16,825 nt of DNA from JBBSGA01 sp038254585 (GTDB taxonomy: Bacteria; Chloroflexota; Chloroflexia; Chloroflexales; Kallotenuaceae): the NCBI GenBank assembly GCA_038254585.1, contig JBBSGA010000113.1, positions 1-16,825 on the forward strand, written 5' to 3'. Below are positions 1 through 7,112 of the stretch, one piece after another. A program made the translations under genes and the position numbers. Numbering within the stretch: the stretch's first letter is position 1; the number at the start of each line of letters is the position of its first letter. Under the pieces are notes generated by a model. It was given only the letters and a program-made list of their open reading frames with translations. It did not search any database and had not been told where the DNA came from.

Positions 1-2
1 AT

Positions 3-428
3 TTCGTTTTGCAGGACGATCCAGATCAGAAGTGTGTGTTTATTGCCGGAGGCATCGGTATCACGCCTTTCAGGAGCATGATCAAATGTCTGTTGGATAC
101 CCGTCAACCGAGGCCGATCGTCCTGTTCTATGCGACGAAGACGGTTGAGGACATCGTCTACAAGGATATCTTCGACAGAGCGCAGCAAGAACTAGGGATC
201 AAGACCGTTTATACGGTAACGGACGCACGCCAAATTCCTTCCTCCTGGAAAGGGAAGGTCGGGTACATCACCCCGCAATTGATTAAGGACGAAGTCCCTG
301 ATTACATGAATCGTCTCTTCTACATATCCGGACCGATGGACATGGTGAAGTCTTTCCAGGAACTGCTGACGCAGATGGGCGTCAAAGGCAATCGTATCAA
401 AACCGACTCCTTCTCGGGGCTCGCATAG
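3..428 (+). CDS. FAD/NAD(P)-binding ferredoxin reductase-type oxidoreductase, C-terminal part (5' truncated by window)
   Basis: This is the C-terminal NAD(P)-binding half of a ferredoxin-NADP reductase-type flavoprotein, which passes electrons between NAD(P)H, flavin and a redox partner. The frame is open from base 3, so the gene starts outside the window and the FAD-binding half is not seen. Visible signs are the nucleotide-binding motif AGGIGITPFRSM, the strand PIVLFYATKT, the late motif LFYISGPMDMV and the C-terminal TDSFSGLA, all in the usual family order. The full protein may carry extra N-terminal domains, for example membrane or ferredoxin modules. It converges on the minus-strand hydroxylase operon with a 26-bp gap. 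The base composition looks lower in GC than the hydroxylase genes. Family is secure; partner and substrate are unknown. Confidence 0.85.
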   Translation, partial: FVLQDDPDQKCVFIAGGIGITPFRSMIKCLLDTRQPRPIVLFYATKTVEDIVYKDIFDRAQQELGIKTVYTVTDARQIPSSWKGKVGYITPQLIKDEVPDYMNRLFYISGPMDMVKSFQELLTQMGVKGNRIKTDSFSGLA

Positions 429-454
429 GCCGTCAGAGCTGCCGCGTGGACAGG

Positions 455-697
455 CTAAAGACGTCGCTTCCCTCCGATGCTCAGGATGCTGCCTGCGCTG
501 CCGATGCTCAGAATCGAGCCAGCACTACCGATGCTCAAAATCGAGCCGGCGCTGCCGATGCTGAGAATACTGCCGGCGCTCGCAACACTCAGGATGCTCC
601 AGAGGCTCGCACTGCTGAACAAACTGCCGATGCTCGCACTGCTGTGTTTGCTGGCTGCCCATCCCGTCTTGCGTGTTGTGCGTATCGCTTCAAGCAT
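455..697 (-). CDS. Small SILSIGSAG 9-residue repeat protein, function unknown
   Basis: I do not recognise a named family. The 80-residue product has a basic N-terminus (MLEAIRTTRKTGWAASK), then about five degenerate-to-perfect 9-residue repeats. The perfect unit is SILSIGSAG, present three times in a row near the C-terminus, and the chain ends in GGKRRL. The earlier units (ASIGSLFSS, ASLWSILSV) are diverged. The start at 697 is chosen because GGAG lies 9 nt upstream and the start overlaps the end of the molybdopterin subunit gene by 8 bp (ATGCTTGA). An in-frame ATG at 706 sits directly on the GGAG and is less likely. The repeats differ at many synonymous sites while the peptide stays identical, so this strand and frame are under selection. 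The alternating small and I/L residues suggest a tight beta-solenoid or a self-associating filament; that is inference. Other frames over the same repeat are also open but lack this support. Confidence 0.78.
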   Translation of the reverse strand: MLEAIRTTRKTGWAASKHSSASIGSLFSSASLWSILSVASAGSILSIGSAGSILSIGSAGSILSIGSAGSILSIGGKRRL

Positions 698-2783
698 GGG
701 TTTCATCTCCAGGCCCGGCGTGCCCGCGCGGGGTCATAACGCCGTGTGGCGTCAACGGCAGCGACCGTAGGCGTACGCCTACCGCGTCGTAGATGGCGTT
801 CCCAATTGCCGGGGCGATCACGACGATCGGGGTCTCGCCCGCACCGGTGGACGGCAGGTCCGTCCGGTCGACCAGCACCACCTCAATGGCGGGCACGTCG
901 GCGAAGCGAGGCACCCGGTAGCTGGAGAAACGGTTGGTAAGGATGGTGCCATCTGCGAAGTCGAGCGACTCGAAGAGCGCGCCCCCGAGCCCCTGGATGA
1001 TCGCCCCTTCGACCTGGTTCCGCAGACCATCGGGGTTGACGATCGCCCCGCACTCGAACGCCTGCACCACACGCAGCACCCGCACCTGGCCGTTTTCGAT
1101 ACCCACCACGACCTCGGCACAGGTCGCCACGTAGCTACCCTTCTCGGTCCCGCCTGCGATCCCGAAGCCATGGCCGGGGGCCGCTGTCGATCGTCCCCAG
1201 CCGAAGCGTGCAGCGGCTGCCTCGAACACCGCCCGCAGCCGCGGGTCACGCAGGTTTTGGAGACGGAACGCGAGCGGGTCCATGCCGAGAGCATGGGCCA
1301 GCTCATCCATGTGCGTTTCGCGAGCAAAGTGGTTGGCCGTGGCTGCGAGCGCACGATAGGATCCCTGGCGCAGCGGCGCGAGCGTAGGGTGGAACTCAAT
1401 CCGTTGGTTGGGCACCTCGTAGGGCGTGCGAATGCCGGCGGATCCGGAGTTGTAGTTGTGGAACTCCCACGCCGCCAGCGTCCTATCCGCGCGGACGGCG
1501 CCGGCGATGTCGATCACCCCGGCCGGGCGGAAATAGGCCCAGGTGAACTCTTCTTCGCGCGACCAGATCAGCTTGACCGGCCGGTCCGCTGTCCGCGCCA
1601 GGCGCGCAGCCTCGACCGCTGCCTCGCCCGTGTGTTTACCGCCGTAGGCCCCGCCAGTATCCGGCACAATCACACGGATATCCTCCTCGGGAATCCCGAA
1701 CGCCGCAGCGAGCTCACCACGCACGCCAAACGGCCGCTGTGTGCCGGTCCAGACAGTCAACCGCGCGTCGCGCCACTCCGCGAGAGCGGCGCGCGGCTCC
1801 AGTGGCGCGTGGGCGACGTAGGCCACGGTGTACGTCTGCCGGATGATCTTCTCGGCCACGGCCAAACCGGCCTCTATGGAGCCGAGCTCGTAGCTCTCGG
1901 AGCCGCCCCATCGCCGGTCGTCCTGTGGTGGGGCCGGGTGATGCCTGAGGTACGCGAACAGCTTCCGCGACGATATCTGTTGCGGAGCACTCCACGTCGC
2001 GCGTATCCGGCCCATCGCCTCGACAGCTCTCCGGCGATCAGGGGCGGCGACGCCGACGAAGTCGCCCTCGTGGGCGACGGTAACGTCCGCCAGTGCCGCG
2101 GCTTCACGCATGTCGAGTGACGTGAGGGTTGCGCCGAAGGCAGGTGGGCGCAGGACCATCCCTAAGAGCATGCCCGGCAGCGTCAGATCCGGAGTGTAGC
2201 GCCGGCGGCCGGTAACGATCGCCTGACCATCGACCTTCGCGGCTGACGTGCCGGCAATGGTCCACTGATCCGCGGGCGTCACCGGGGCGTCGTCGCCCCA
2301 TTCTTGCGTCAGCTTCTGGCCCTGCGTCAGATCTCCAAAGCCGATCTCGCGGCCGGTCGACGGATGGGTAATGGTCCCGTCACCCCCGCTGACTGTGCCG
2401 CGATCGACGTCCCACCGCGCAGCCGCTAGGTCGACGAGCAGCTCGCGCGTGGCGGCGGCCACTTTGTGAAGGTGAAAGGCCATCGTCGGCGTCGTCCGGC
2501 TGCCGAAGGTGCCCGCGTCGTAGGGCGTGCGATCGGTGTCAGCCATGACGAGCTGAATGGCGTCGATGGACAGGCGCAGCTCCTCGGCGACAGCCTGGGC
2601 GAGCGATGTGCGGATGTTCTGGCCCACCTCGGCCTTGCCGGTGTAGACCACGACCGTCCCATCGGGCTCGATGTGCAGCCAGTCCCCGATCACCCCGCTG
2701 TCCATTTCACCCGCTAGTGGACGGCCTGCGCTTCCCGATTGGCGGGTACTCGGGCCGGCGGTCTTCGCCCGTTCTTCGCTCAT
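690..2783 (-). CDS. Xanthine dehydrogenase/isoquinoline 1-oxidoreductase-type molybdopterin-binding subunit
   Basis: This is the large catalytic subunit of a molybdenum hydroxylase, which inserts water-derived oxygen into an aldehyde or N-heterocycle at a Mo-pterin cytosine dinucleotide centre. The 697-residue product begins MSEERAKTAG. Seen in order are the N-terminal IGDWLHIEPDGTVVVYTGKAEVGQ block (about 32-55), LEPRAALAEW (about 328), TGTQRPFGVR (about 346), the Mo-cofactor loop GGAYGGK (377-383), PLRQGSYRALAATANHFARE (about 470) and GAGETPI with the expected catalytic glutamate at about 650. The start at 2783 overlaps the stop of the 2Fe-2S gene (ATGA), so the two are translationally coupled; a longer upstream reading has no support. 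There is no FAD (CoxM-like) subunit gene, as in two-subunit isoquinoline or nicotinate dehydrogenases that donate to cytochrome or other carriers. The substrate cannot be told. Confidence 0.92.
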   Translation of the reverse strand: MSEERAKTAGPSTRQSGSAGRPLAGEMDSGVIGDWLHIEPDGTVVVYTGKAEVGQNIRTSLAQAVAEELRLSIDAIQLVMADTDRTPYDAGTFGSRTTPTMAFHLHKVAAATRELLVDLAAARWDVDRGTVSGGDGTITHPSTGREIGFGDLTQGQKLTQEWGDDAPVTPADQWTIAGTSAAKVDGQAIVTGRRRYTPDLTLPGMLLGMVLRPPAFGATLTSLDMREAAALADVTVAHEGDFVGVAAPDRRRAVEAMGRIRATWSAPQQISSRKLFAYLRHHPAPPQDDRRWGGSESYELGSIEAGLAVAEKIIRQTYTVAYVAHAPLEPRAALAEWRDARLTVWTGTQRPFGVRGELAAAFGIPEEDIRVIVPDTGGAYGGKHTGEAAVEAARLARTADRPVKLIWSREEEFTWAYFRPAGVIDIAGAVRADRTLAAWEFHNYNSGSAGIRTPYEVPNQRIEFHPTLAPLRQGSYRALAATANHFARETHMDELAHALGMDPLAFRLQNLRDPRLRAVFEAAAARFGWGRSTAAPGHGFGIAGGTEKGSYVATCAEVVVGIENGQVRVLRVVQAFECGAIVNPDGLRNQVEGAIIQGLGGALFESLDFADGTILTNRFSSYRVPRFADVPAIEVVLVDRTDLPSTGAGETPIVVIAPAIGNAIYDAVGVRLRSLPLTPHGVMTPRGHAGPGDETHA

Positions 2784-3268
2784 CGTCCACCGCCCGGCGT
2801 AGCGCGCAGCTCCGCCGCGGCCCGGCGGATGGCCCGGACGATGCGGGGATACGTCCCGCACCGGCAGATGTTGCCCTGCATGGAGCGGATAATCGCCTCC
2901 TCGCTCGGGTCAGAGCATTGCAGCAGGAGCCCGAGGGCGGACATGATCATTCCCGGCGTGCAGTAGCCGCATTGAAGCGCGCCGACGTCAAGGAACGCCT
3001 GCTGGAGCGGATGCAGCCGCCCGTTCTCCTCTAGCCCCTCGATCGTGCGCACCTGCCGTCCGACGACGGTGCCGACGGGCGTGACGCATGATCGGATCGG
3101 CTGGTCATCGACCAGCACAGTGCATGCGCCGCACTCGCCCTCGCCGCAGCCGATCTTGCAGCCGATCAGCCCGAGGTCCTCGCGCAGGACGCCGAGGAGG
3201 GGCTGCTCCGCGGCCACGTCGACGGTCAGCCTCGCTCCGTTCACGTTGAGTTCGGCAGCTCTGGACAT
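2780..3268 (-). CDS. (2Fe-2S)-binding subunit of a molybdenum hydroxylase
   Basis: This is the small electron-transfer subunit partnering the molybdopterin subunit encoded immediately downstream. The 162-residue length is normal for the family. The plant-type ferredoxin cluster ligands are Cys41, Cys46, Cys49 and Cys61 in GCKIGCGEGECGACTVLVDD and the following SC. The second, helical 2Fe-2S domain has Cys100 and Cys103 (QCGYCTPGM) and Cys135 and Cys137 (NICRCGTY). The start at 3268 is set by AGGAGAG seven bases upstream. A longer open frame to 3502 gives a basic extension with no family resemblance and is rejected. It is the first gene of the operon. I could not find a convincing promoter for it in the divergent region. 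Confidence 0.93.
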   Translation of the reverse strand: MSRAAELNVNGARLTVDVAAEQPLLGVLREDLGLIGCKIGCGEGECGACTVLVDDQPIRSCVTPVGTVVGRQVRTIEGLEENGRLHPLQQAFLDVGALQCGYCTPGMIMSALGLLLQCSDPSEEAIIRSMQGNICRCGTYPRIVRAIRRAAAELRATPGGGR

Positions 3269-3589
3269 ACTATCGCTCTCCTGTCGTGCTCGCCGTATCC
3301 GCCCGGTGACGGTGCTCCATATCTTCGCGCCGGATCCTACCACGATTCCTTTTACGGCCAGAGATGGAAGACCGCGGGCCAACCGTCTCGCGTTTGACCG
3401 GCGGCGTACACTGCGTACAATGGCGGCGATATCTCGCGCTTTGCTCACCGGCTGCATCGTGCCGAGCTCCTGCGTGGAAGGCAAGCGGTATGAGCAACGC
3501 ACGATTGTTCGACGCTTGGCTCATGGAGCGGCGCGAAGCCCGTGGCTTGGTGCAAGCAGGCCGTGTACCTTCTGGAAGGGAGCCAAACT
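3269..3589. other. Divergent intergenic region between the hydroxylase operon and the nitroreductase remnant
   Basis: About 320 bp without a credible gene. It holds the ribosome site of the minus-strand 2Fe-2S gene at its left end, a good plus-strand promoter at 3394-3421, and about 160 bp of presumed 5' leader for the plus-strand genes. The direct repeat CGTACA (GTACACTGCGTACAAT) overlaps the -10 region and could be an operator half-site pair; this is weak. Confidence 0.5.
3394..3421 (+). promoter_or_regulatory. Sigma-70-like promoter TTGACC-N16-TACAAT
   Basis: TTGACC at 3394-3399 and TACAAT at 3416-3421 are each one base from the consensus and are separated by 16 bp. Transcription would begin near 3428 and read into the nitroreductase remnant and the PhyH-family gene. 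That leaves a leader of about 160 nt. Confidence 0.6.
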
Positions 3590-3954
3590 ATGGACGTCTT
3601 CGAGGCCATCCGCACGCTTCTTGCCGTGCGGAGCTACAAGGATGCGCCGGTGCCGGACGCGGCGCTCCGGCGGATTGTGGAGGCAGGGCGCCTGACGGCG
3701 AGTGGGATGAACGCGCAGCCCTGGCACTTCGTCGTAGTCCAGGACCGCGACACGCTGAACCAGCTTGGGGCGCTGGCCCGCACTGGGCCGTATATCGCAC
3801 AGGCGCCGCTGGCGATTGTTGTCGCGATCGACAAAACTCCGCTTGCTGTCTCCGATGCAAGCCGCGCGATCCAGTCCATGCTGCTGACGGCATGGTCCGC
3901 GGGGCTCGGCTCGAACTGGGTTGGCTTCAGCGGTTTGGCCAGCCGTTCGCGTAA
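3590..3954 (+). pseudogene. Nitroreductase family protein, internally deleted and frameshifted
   Basis: The first 113 codons from MDVFEAIRT are a good FMN-dependent nitroreductase: RSYKDAPVPDAALRRIVEAG, the flavin-contact stretch SGMNAQPWHFVVV (about 38-50), and AWSAGLGSNWVGF (about 101-113). The start has GGAAGGGAG seven bases upstream. After WVGF the expected 50 or so residues are missing. The next bases (3931-3954) encode RFGQPFA and a stop, which is how many nitroreductases end (ERFGQPF), but in a different frame. The reading frame therefore runs on into nonsense (GLASRSRNAGRYRG) to 3991. I read this as an internal deletion that removed the C-terminal half of the FMN and dimer interface. 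A shortened functional protein is possible but unlikely. The ribosome site and promoter are intact, so it may still be transcribed and carry the downstream gene. Confidence 0.8.
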
Positions 3955-4006
3955 TGCCGGCCGATACCGCGGCTCTACACTTTCGGGATAACGTAGGGAG
4001 GTAATG

Positions 4007-4981
4007 ATGCCAGCACTGCTGCCCCGCGAAGCAATCGACGAGTTCGACGTGCAAGGCTACCTGGTTGTCCGGGATCTGCTCGATCGGCAGCTGGACATCG
4101 AGCCGGTCGTAGCGGAATATGAGATTGTGCTCGACGAGCTCTGCGGCCGGTTACAGGCCGAGGGCAAGCTGCAGTCCACCTACAATCAGCTTCCATTCGG
4201 TCGGCGACTGATCAAGCTCTATACGGAAACTGGCCAGGCCTATTACCAGCACTTCGATATTTCGTTGCCTCAGGCCAACGTCGCCGCCAATACGCCGATC
4301 CATCTTGGTCCAGCGGTCTTCGCGCTGCTGACGAGCCCGCGGTTGCTCGACGCCGTCGAAGCGCTGATCGGCCCGGAAATCTACGTGAATCCGGTGCAGC
4401 ACGTGCGGATCAAGCCGCCCCAGCGCGTTGTGCCCTCGGGTGCCGGCGGCCTGGTCGGCGCCGCAACCTGGCATCAGGATCAAGGCGTCGTTCTTCCTGA
4501 AGCCGACGAGTCGACGATCTTGACTGTGTGGCTGCCGATCACGCCCGCAGTCGTCGAGAACGGTTGCCTCGTGGTCATTCCGGGAAGCCACCGTACCGGG
4601 CTCACACCGCATTGCCCCGGCACCGGCGCGAATACAGATCTACACATTCCTGAGCGCCTCCTGCTACGCGAGCAGGCCGTTCCGGTGCCCATGCGACCGG
4701 GGGATGTGCTCTTCATGCATCGCCGCACACAACACGCCTCCTTGGTCAACGCTAGCGACGATATCCGCTGGAGTTTCGATCTGCGCTTTAACCCGATCGG
4801 ACAGCCGACGGGGCGGCCGGCCTTTCCGGGCTTCGCAGCACGCTCGCGGGCCTGTCCAGACCGGATCGTGACCGACTATCGAACGTGGGCCGACCTCTGG
4901 TACGCCGCCCGCGAGCGGCTCGCCGGCGGCGAGAAGTGGGCGTTCAACCGCTGGCCTGCCGGTGCGCCGGCGTGCGCCTGA
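4007..4981 (+). CDS. Phytanoyl-CoA dioxygenase (PhyH) family Fe(II)/2-oxoglutarate oxygenase
   Basis: The family uses non-haem iron and usually 2-oxoglutarate to hydroxylate a small organic substrate. The 324-residue product has the iron triad His156 and Asp158 (ATWHQDQGVV) and His243 (RTQHASLVN), with Arg254 (IRWSFDLRF) placed to bind the 2-oxoglutarate carboxylate. The connecting segment LTVWLPITPAVVENGCLVVIPGSH is typical PhyH. Two ATGs stand in tandem; the second (4007) is preferred because GGAGG lies five bases upstream, whereas the first (4004) is too close. It follows the nitroreductase remnant by 16 bp from that frame's stop and probably shares its promoter. The substrate cannot be inferred. 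All catalytic residues are present, so it looks functional. Confidence 0.9.
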   Translation: MPALLPREAIDEFDVQGYLVVRDLLDRQLDIEPVVAEYEIVLDELCGRLQAEGKLQSTYNQLPFGRRLIKLYTETGQAYYQHFDISLPQANVAANTPIHLGPAVFALLTSPRLLDAVEALIGPEIYVNPVQHVRIKPPQRVVPSGAGGLVGAATWHQDQGVVLPEADESTILTVWLPITPAVVENGCLVVIPGSHRTGLTPHCPGTGANTDLHIPERLLLREQAVPVPMRPGDVLFMHRRTQHASLVNASDDIRWSFDLRFNPIGQPTGRPAFPGFAARSRACPDRIVTDYRTWADLWYAARERLAGGEKWAFNRWPAGAPACA

Positions 4982-5348
4982 CCGTGATACGGCAGGGTTC
5001 TTCCGCGGGAAGGATTTTTGGAGGGAATCCGGAAACATCCCTGCTGATCGAGCCTAGCTGACCCGCAACCCATCCTGCGCGTGGATCTTGTCTTGCTGCG
5101 GCAAGCCGACAGGTGTTGCACCGGCGCGTCTCACACGCCGTACGTTGGGTGTGAATAGCGCGGGGGGATCTTCGCGTGGCGCGCCCAGTGGGGGTACGCG
5201 TGCGGATGGCCGGTTAATAGGTGATTGTCTAGTCGCGTTTGCGAGGCGGGTTGCGAGCGGACGGGGGCAATGCAGCTCGGCAGCGGGCCCACGCAGGAGC
5301 AGTGGCAGCTCGAATGCGCTACACGACGAAGTGCTGAGGAGGTCGACG
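4982..5348. other. Intergenic region and long leader before the mgtC/sapB-like gene
   Basis: About 370 bp with no credible gene. It contains a possible weak terminator at 5000-5019, a small hairpin CTTGC-TGCG-GCAAG near 5091, and a short repeat CGGCG/CGCCG near 5120. If transcription starts early, the leader of the MgtC-like gene is long enough to be regulatory. I see no recognised riboswitch. Confidence 0.4.
5000..5019 (+). terminator. Possible weak rho-independent terminator after the PhyH-family gene
   Basis: The stem CTTCC/GGAAG closes a 3-base loop (GCG) and is followed by GATTTTT. The stem is only 5 bp, so strength is doubtful, but it sits 19 bp after the stop codon and is followed by a T-run. 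Confidence 0.4.
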
Positions 5349-5822
5349 ATGCCCGAACCTGGCATGACCAATGGTCTGATCCTGGTGCGCCTCCTGGCCG
5401 CAGCTCTCCTTGGCGCTCTCCTCGGCTACGAGCGGCGCCAACGCGGCCAGCCAAAGGCCGTCGGCATCGCCGGCATGGCGCTGGTGGCCGTGGGCAGCAC
5501 GACCTATATGCTTCTAGCGCAACACGAGTCCGTCCAGGATCATTCGGCGACCGGGCGCGCCATCCAGAGCATCCTTCAAGGAATCGGCTTTCTCGCGGGT
5601 GCAGTGATTTTCAAAGGGGGCACCGACGTCAAAGGGATCAAGACGGCGACGACGGTCTGGATCGCGAGTGCGATCGGGTTGGCGATTGGTACCGGCTTCT
5701 GGTGGCTTGGGCTGATTGTTGGGCCGGCAACCGCCCTGATCCTCTTCTTGACCGACTTGTTTCCCGGCGAAGATCGGCAAGAAGAGCGTGGAGATGCGAA
5801 CGGGCAGCACGGCGGAGGATAA
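5349..5822 (+). CDS. MgtC/SapB family membrane protein
   Basis: This is a short member (157 residues) of the MgtC/SapB family. The family is linked to magnesium homeostasis and, in pathogens, to modulation of the F-type ATPase. Visible features are an N-terminal membrane helix LILVRLLAAALLGALLGYERR with the conserved Glu-Arg, a second helix around VGIAGMALVAVGSTTYML, and the family core GIGFLAGAVIFKGG followed by VKGIKTATTVWIASAIGLAIG and GLIVGPATALILFL. The tail is hydrophilic and Gly-rich. The usual Arg-Thr after the second glycine (GLRTH) is replaced by GIAG, so it may be a distinct subgroup. The start at 5349 has GAGGAGG six bases upstream; the longer in-frame reading upstream has no ribosome site. 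It appears monocistronic. Confidence 0.85.
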   Translation: MPEPGMTNGLILVRLLAAALLGALLGYERRQRGQPKAVGIAGMALVAVGSTTYMLLAQHESVQDHSATGRAIQSILQGIGFLAGAVIFKGGTDVKGIKTATTVWIASAIGLAIGTGFWWLGLIVGPATALILFLTDLFPGEDRQEERGDANGQHGGG

Positions 5823-6163
5823 ACACCGGGTGCCGGGCGCGGCACTACGGTCCTGGCGGCCGGCTTTCCGGTCCCATGCATACGTTCGGAGCAAACATGT
5901 AGCCAGAGCGCGCCACATCGGCCCCTCGCGGACGTAAAATCCTGCGTCCGTCCGCTCGCCGTTGGCCTCCTAATATCGTATGGCCTGCAGATGGGCCGGG
6001 GCTGCGTGATTCCCACCCGGCCAGGATCGGCGCCCGCCGTTACAGCGATTGGCAACGTGTCCACTTCGGATCCGCACTTCCATAGACTAAAACCGCCAGC
6101 CCGCCCACGTAGCCGATGCTATGCTATACCTCAAGCAACATCTGAGTGGAGATCGGAGGAGTC
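5823..6163. other. Intergenic region between the mgtC/sapB-like and SURF1 genes
   Basis: About 340 bp with no supported gene. It holds a small hairpin just after the MgtC-like stop (GTGCCG-GGCG-CGGCAC, 5831-5846), possibly a terminator without a T-run. A second hairpin is GCGGACG/CGTCCGC (5928-5934 with 5949-5955). No convincing promoter was found for the SURF1 gene. Confidence 0.4.
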
Positions 6164-7015
6164 GTGGCACATCAGGAACAACGTGACGTGCAGGCGTGGC
6201 GCCCGCACCCGCGTGTGGACGCGCCGATGGCCGAGCCGCCTCAACCGGCCGCTCGCGCGACGACCTTTTCACCGCGCGTGCTGTTCGCGTGGAAGCGACT
6301 GCCGCTGACTGTAGTGGTGGTCCTTCTAGCGTTGCTCTGCGTCAGGCTGGGCATCTGGCAGCTCGACCGGCGCGCCCAGCGCTTAGCATATAACGCCATG
6401 GTTCAGCAGCGCCTTGATGCGCCTCCGGTGCAGATCGCCGGGCCTCCGGCGCATCCCGAGAATCTGGCCTTCCACTATGCGGCGGCTGCCGGCAGCTTCG
6501 ACTACGACAACGAGGTTGTGCTGCTGGATGGCGGCCGTGCCGACGAGCCGGGCGTTCGCGTCCTTACGCCGCTGCGCATCACGGGGAGTGACGTTGCTGT
6601 GCTGGTCGACCGCGGCTGGCTCCCGGCTGCCGCGAGCTCACCCGCGGCGCGCAAAGCCTATCGCGGCCCGAGCGCTGCACAGGTGCGCGGCCTCGTGCAA
6701 CTGCTGCAACAACGTGCATCCGGGCCTGCACCGGCCAAGCAGAGCGGCACGCGCCAGGACGCATGGTTCGAGGTTGATATTCCGCGTATGCAGCGACAGC
6801 TGCCATACCGGCTGCTGCCGTTTTACCTGGAGCAATCGCCCGAGCCGGGCGCCCCTGACCTTCCGTCGCGCACCGAGACGATCATGCTGGACGAGGGACC
6901 ACACCTGGGCTACGCTGCCCAGTGGTTCACCTTCGCGGTGGCTCTCGCCGTCGGCTATGTTGCCGTGGGCGGGCGCCGCCCGCTGGTCCCAAACAATGCG
7001 CCAGGACAGACCTGA
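6164..7015 (+). CDS. SURF1 family cytochrome oxidase assembly protein
   Basis: SURF1 proteins are membrane factors that help haem a insertion and assembly of aa3-type cytochrome c oxidase. The 283-residue product has the family's two-helix plan. There is an N-terminal helix (about 47-64) leading into the hallmark LGIWQLDRRAQRLAYN, then an extracytoplasmic domain with VVLLDGGRADEPGVRVLTPLR and VLVDRGWLP. After that comes the late motif GPHLGYAAQWFTFAVALAVGY with the second helix. The start is uncertain: GTG at 6164 has GGAGGA four to five bases upstream and is chosen; GTG at 6146 and ATG at 6227 are alternatives. No other oxidase genes lie beside it, which is unusual since surf1 commonly sits in a cytochrome oxidase cluster. 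Confidence 0.85.
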   Translation: MAHQEQRDVQAWRPHPRVDAPMAEPPQPAARATTFSPRVLFAWKRLPLTVVVVLLALLCVRLGIWQLDRRAQRLAYNAMVQQRLDAPPVQIAGPPAHPENLAFHYAAAAGSFDYDNEVVLLDGGRADEPGVRVLTPLRITGSDVAVLVDRGWLPAAASSPAARKAYRGPSAAQVRGLVQLLQQRASGPAPAKQSGTRQDAWFEVDIPRMQRQLPYRLLPFYLEQSPEPGAPDLPSRTETIMLDEGPHLGYAAQWFTFAVALAVGYVAVGGRRPLVPNNAPGQT

Positions 7016-7041
7016 GCTCGCCCAGGCGATGCTGTTGCGTA

Positions 7042-7066
7042 TATCGCGGATAATACGGGCGCGATA
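7042..7066. promoter_or_regulatory. Inverted repeat TATCGCG-N11-CGCGATA, candidate operator
   Basis: A perfect 7-bp inverted repeat with an 11-bp spacer lies 47 bp before the Gfo/Idh/MocA start. The spacer contains GATAAT, which could be a -10 box, so a bound repressor would cover the promoter. No clear -35 was found. It could also be a weak hairpin after the SURF1 gene. Confidence 0.4.
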
Positions 7067-7112
7067 GGGGCAGCCTTCTACAACTTGCCTATTACATGGA
7101 GCATCAGCAAGC

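Noticed and set aside
455..700. 27-bp repeats as a CRISPR-like array
   Set aside because: The units are directly adjacent with no unique spacers and show coding-type variation.
446..770. Plus-strand open frames across the 27-bp repeat (products rich in DAQNRA or in LPMLRIEPA)
   Set aside because: They exist because a 27-bp repeat keeps all frames open. Codon differences between copies are synonymous only in the minus frame, and the minus gene has a ribosome site and coupling.
1170..2120. Long plus-strand open frame of 316 codons opposite the molybdopterin subunit
   Set aside because: It is a shadow on the opposite strand of a gene with complete family motifs.
3269..3502. N-terminal extension of the 2Fe-2S subunit to 3502
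   Set aside because: The extra 78 residues are basic and unlike the family, whereas 3268 has a strong ribosome site.
5210..5235. Possible M-box (Mg2+) riboswitch before the MgtC-like gene (GTTAATAGGTGA)
   Set aside because: Only a loose resemblance to the start of the M-box consensus; the rest of the conserved core is not seen.
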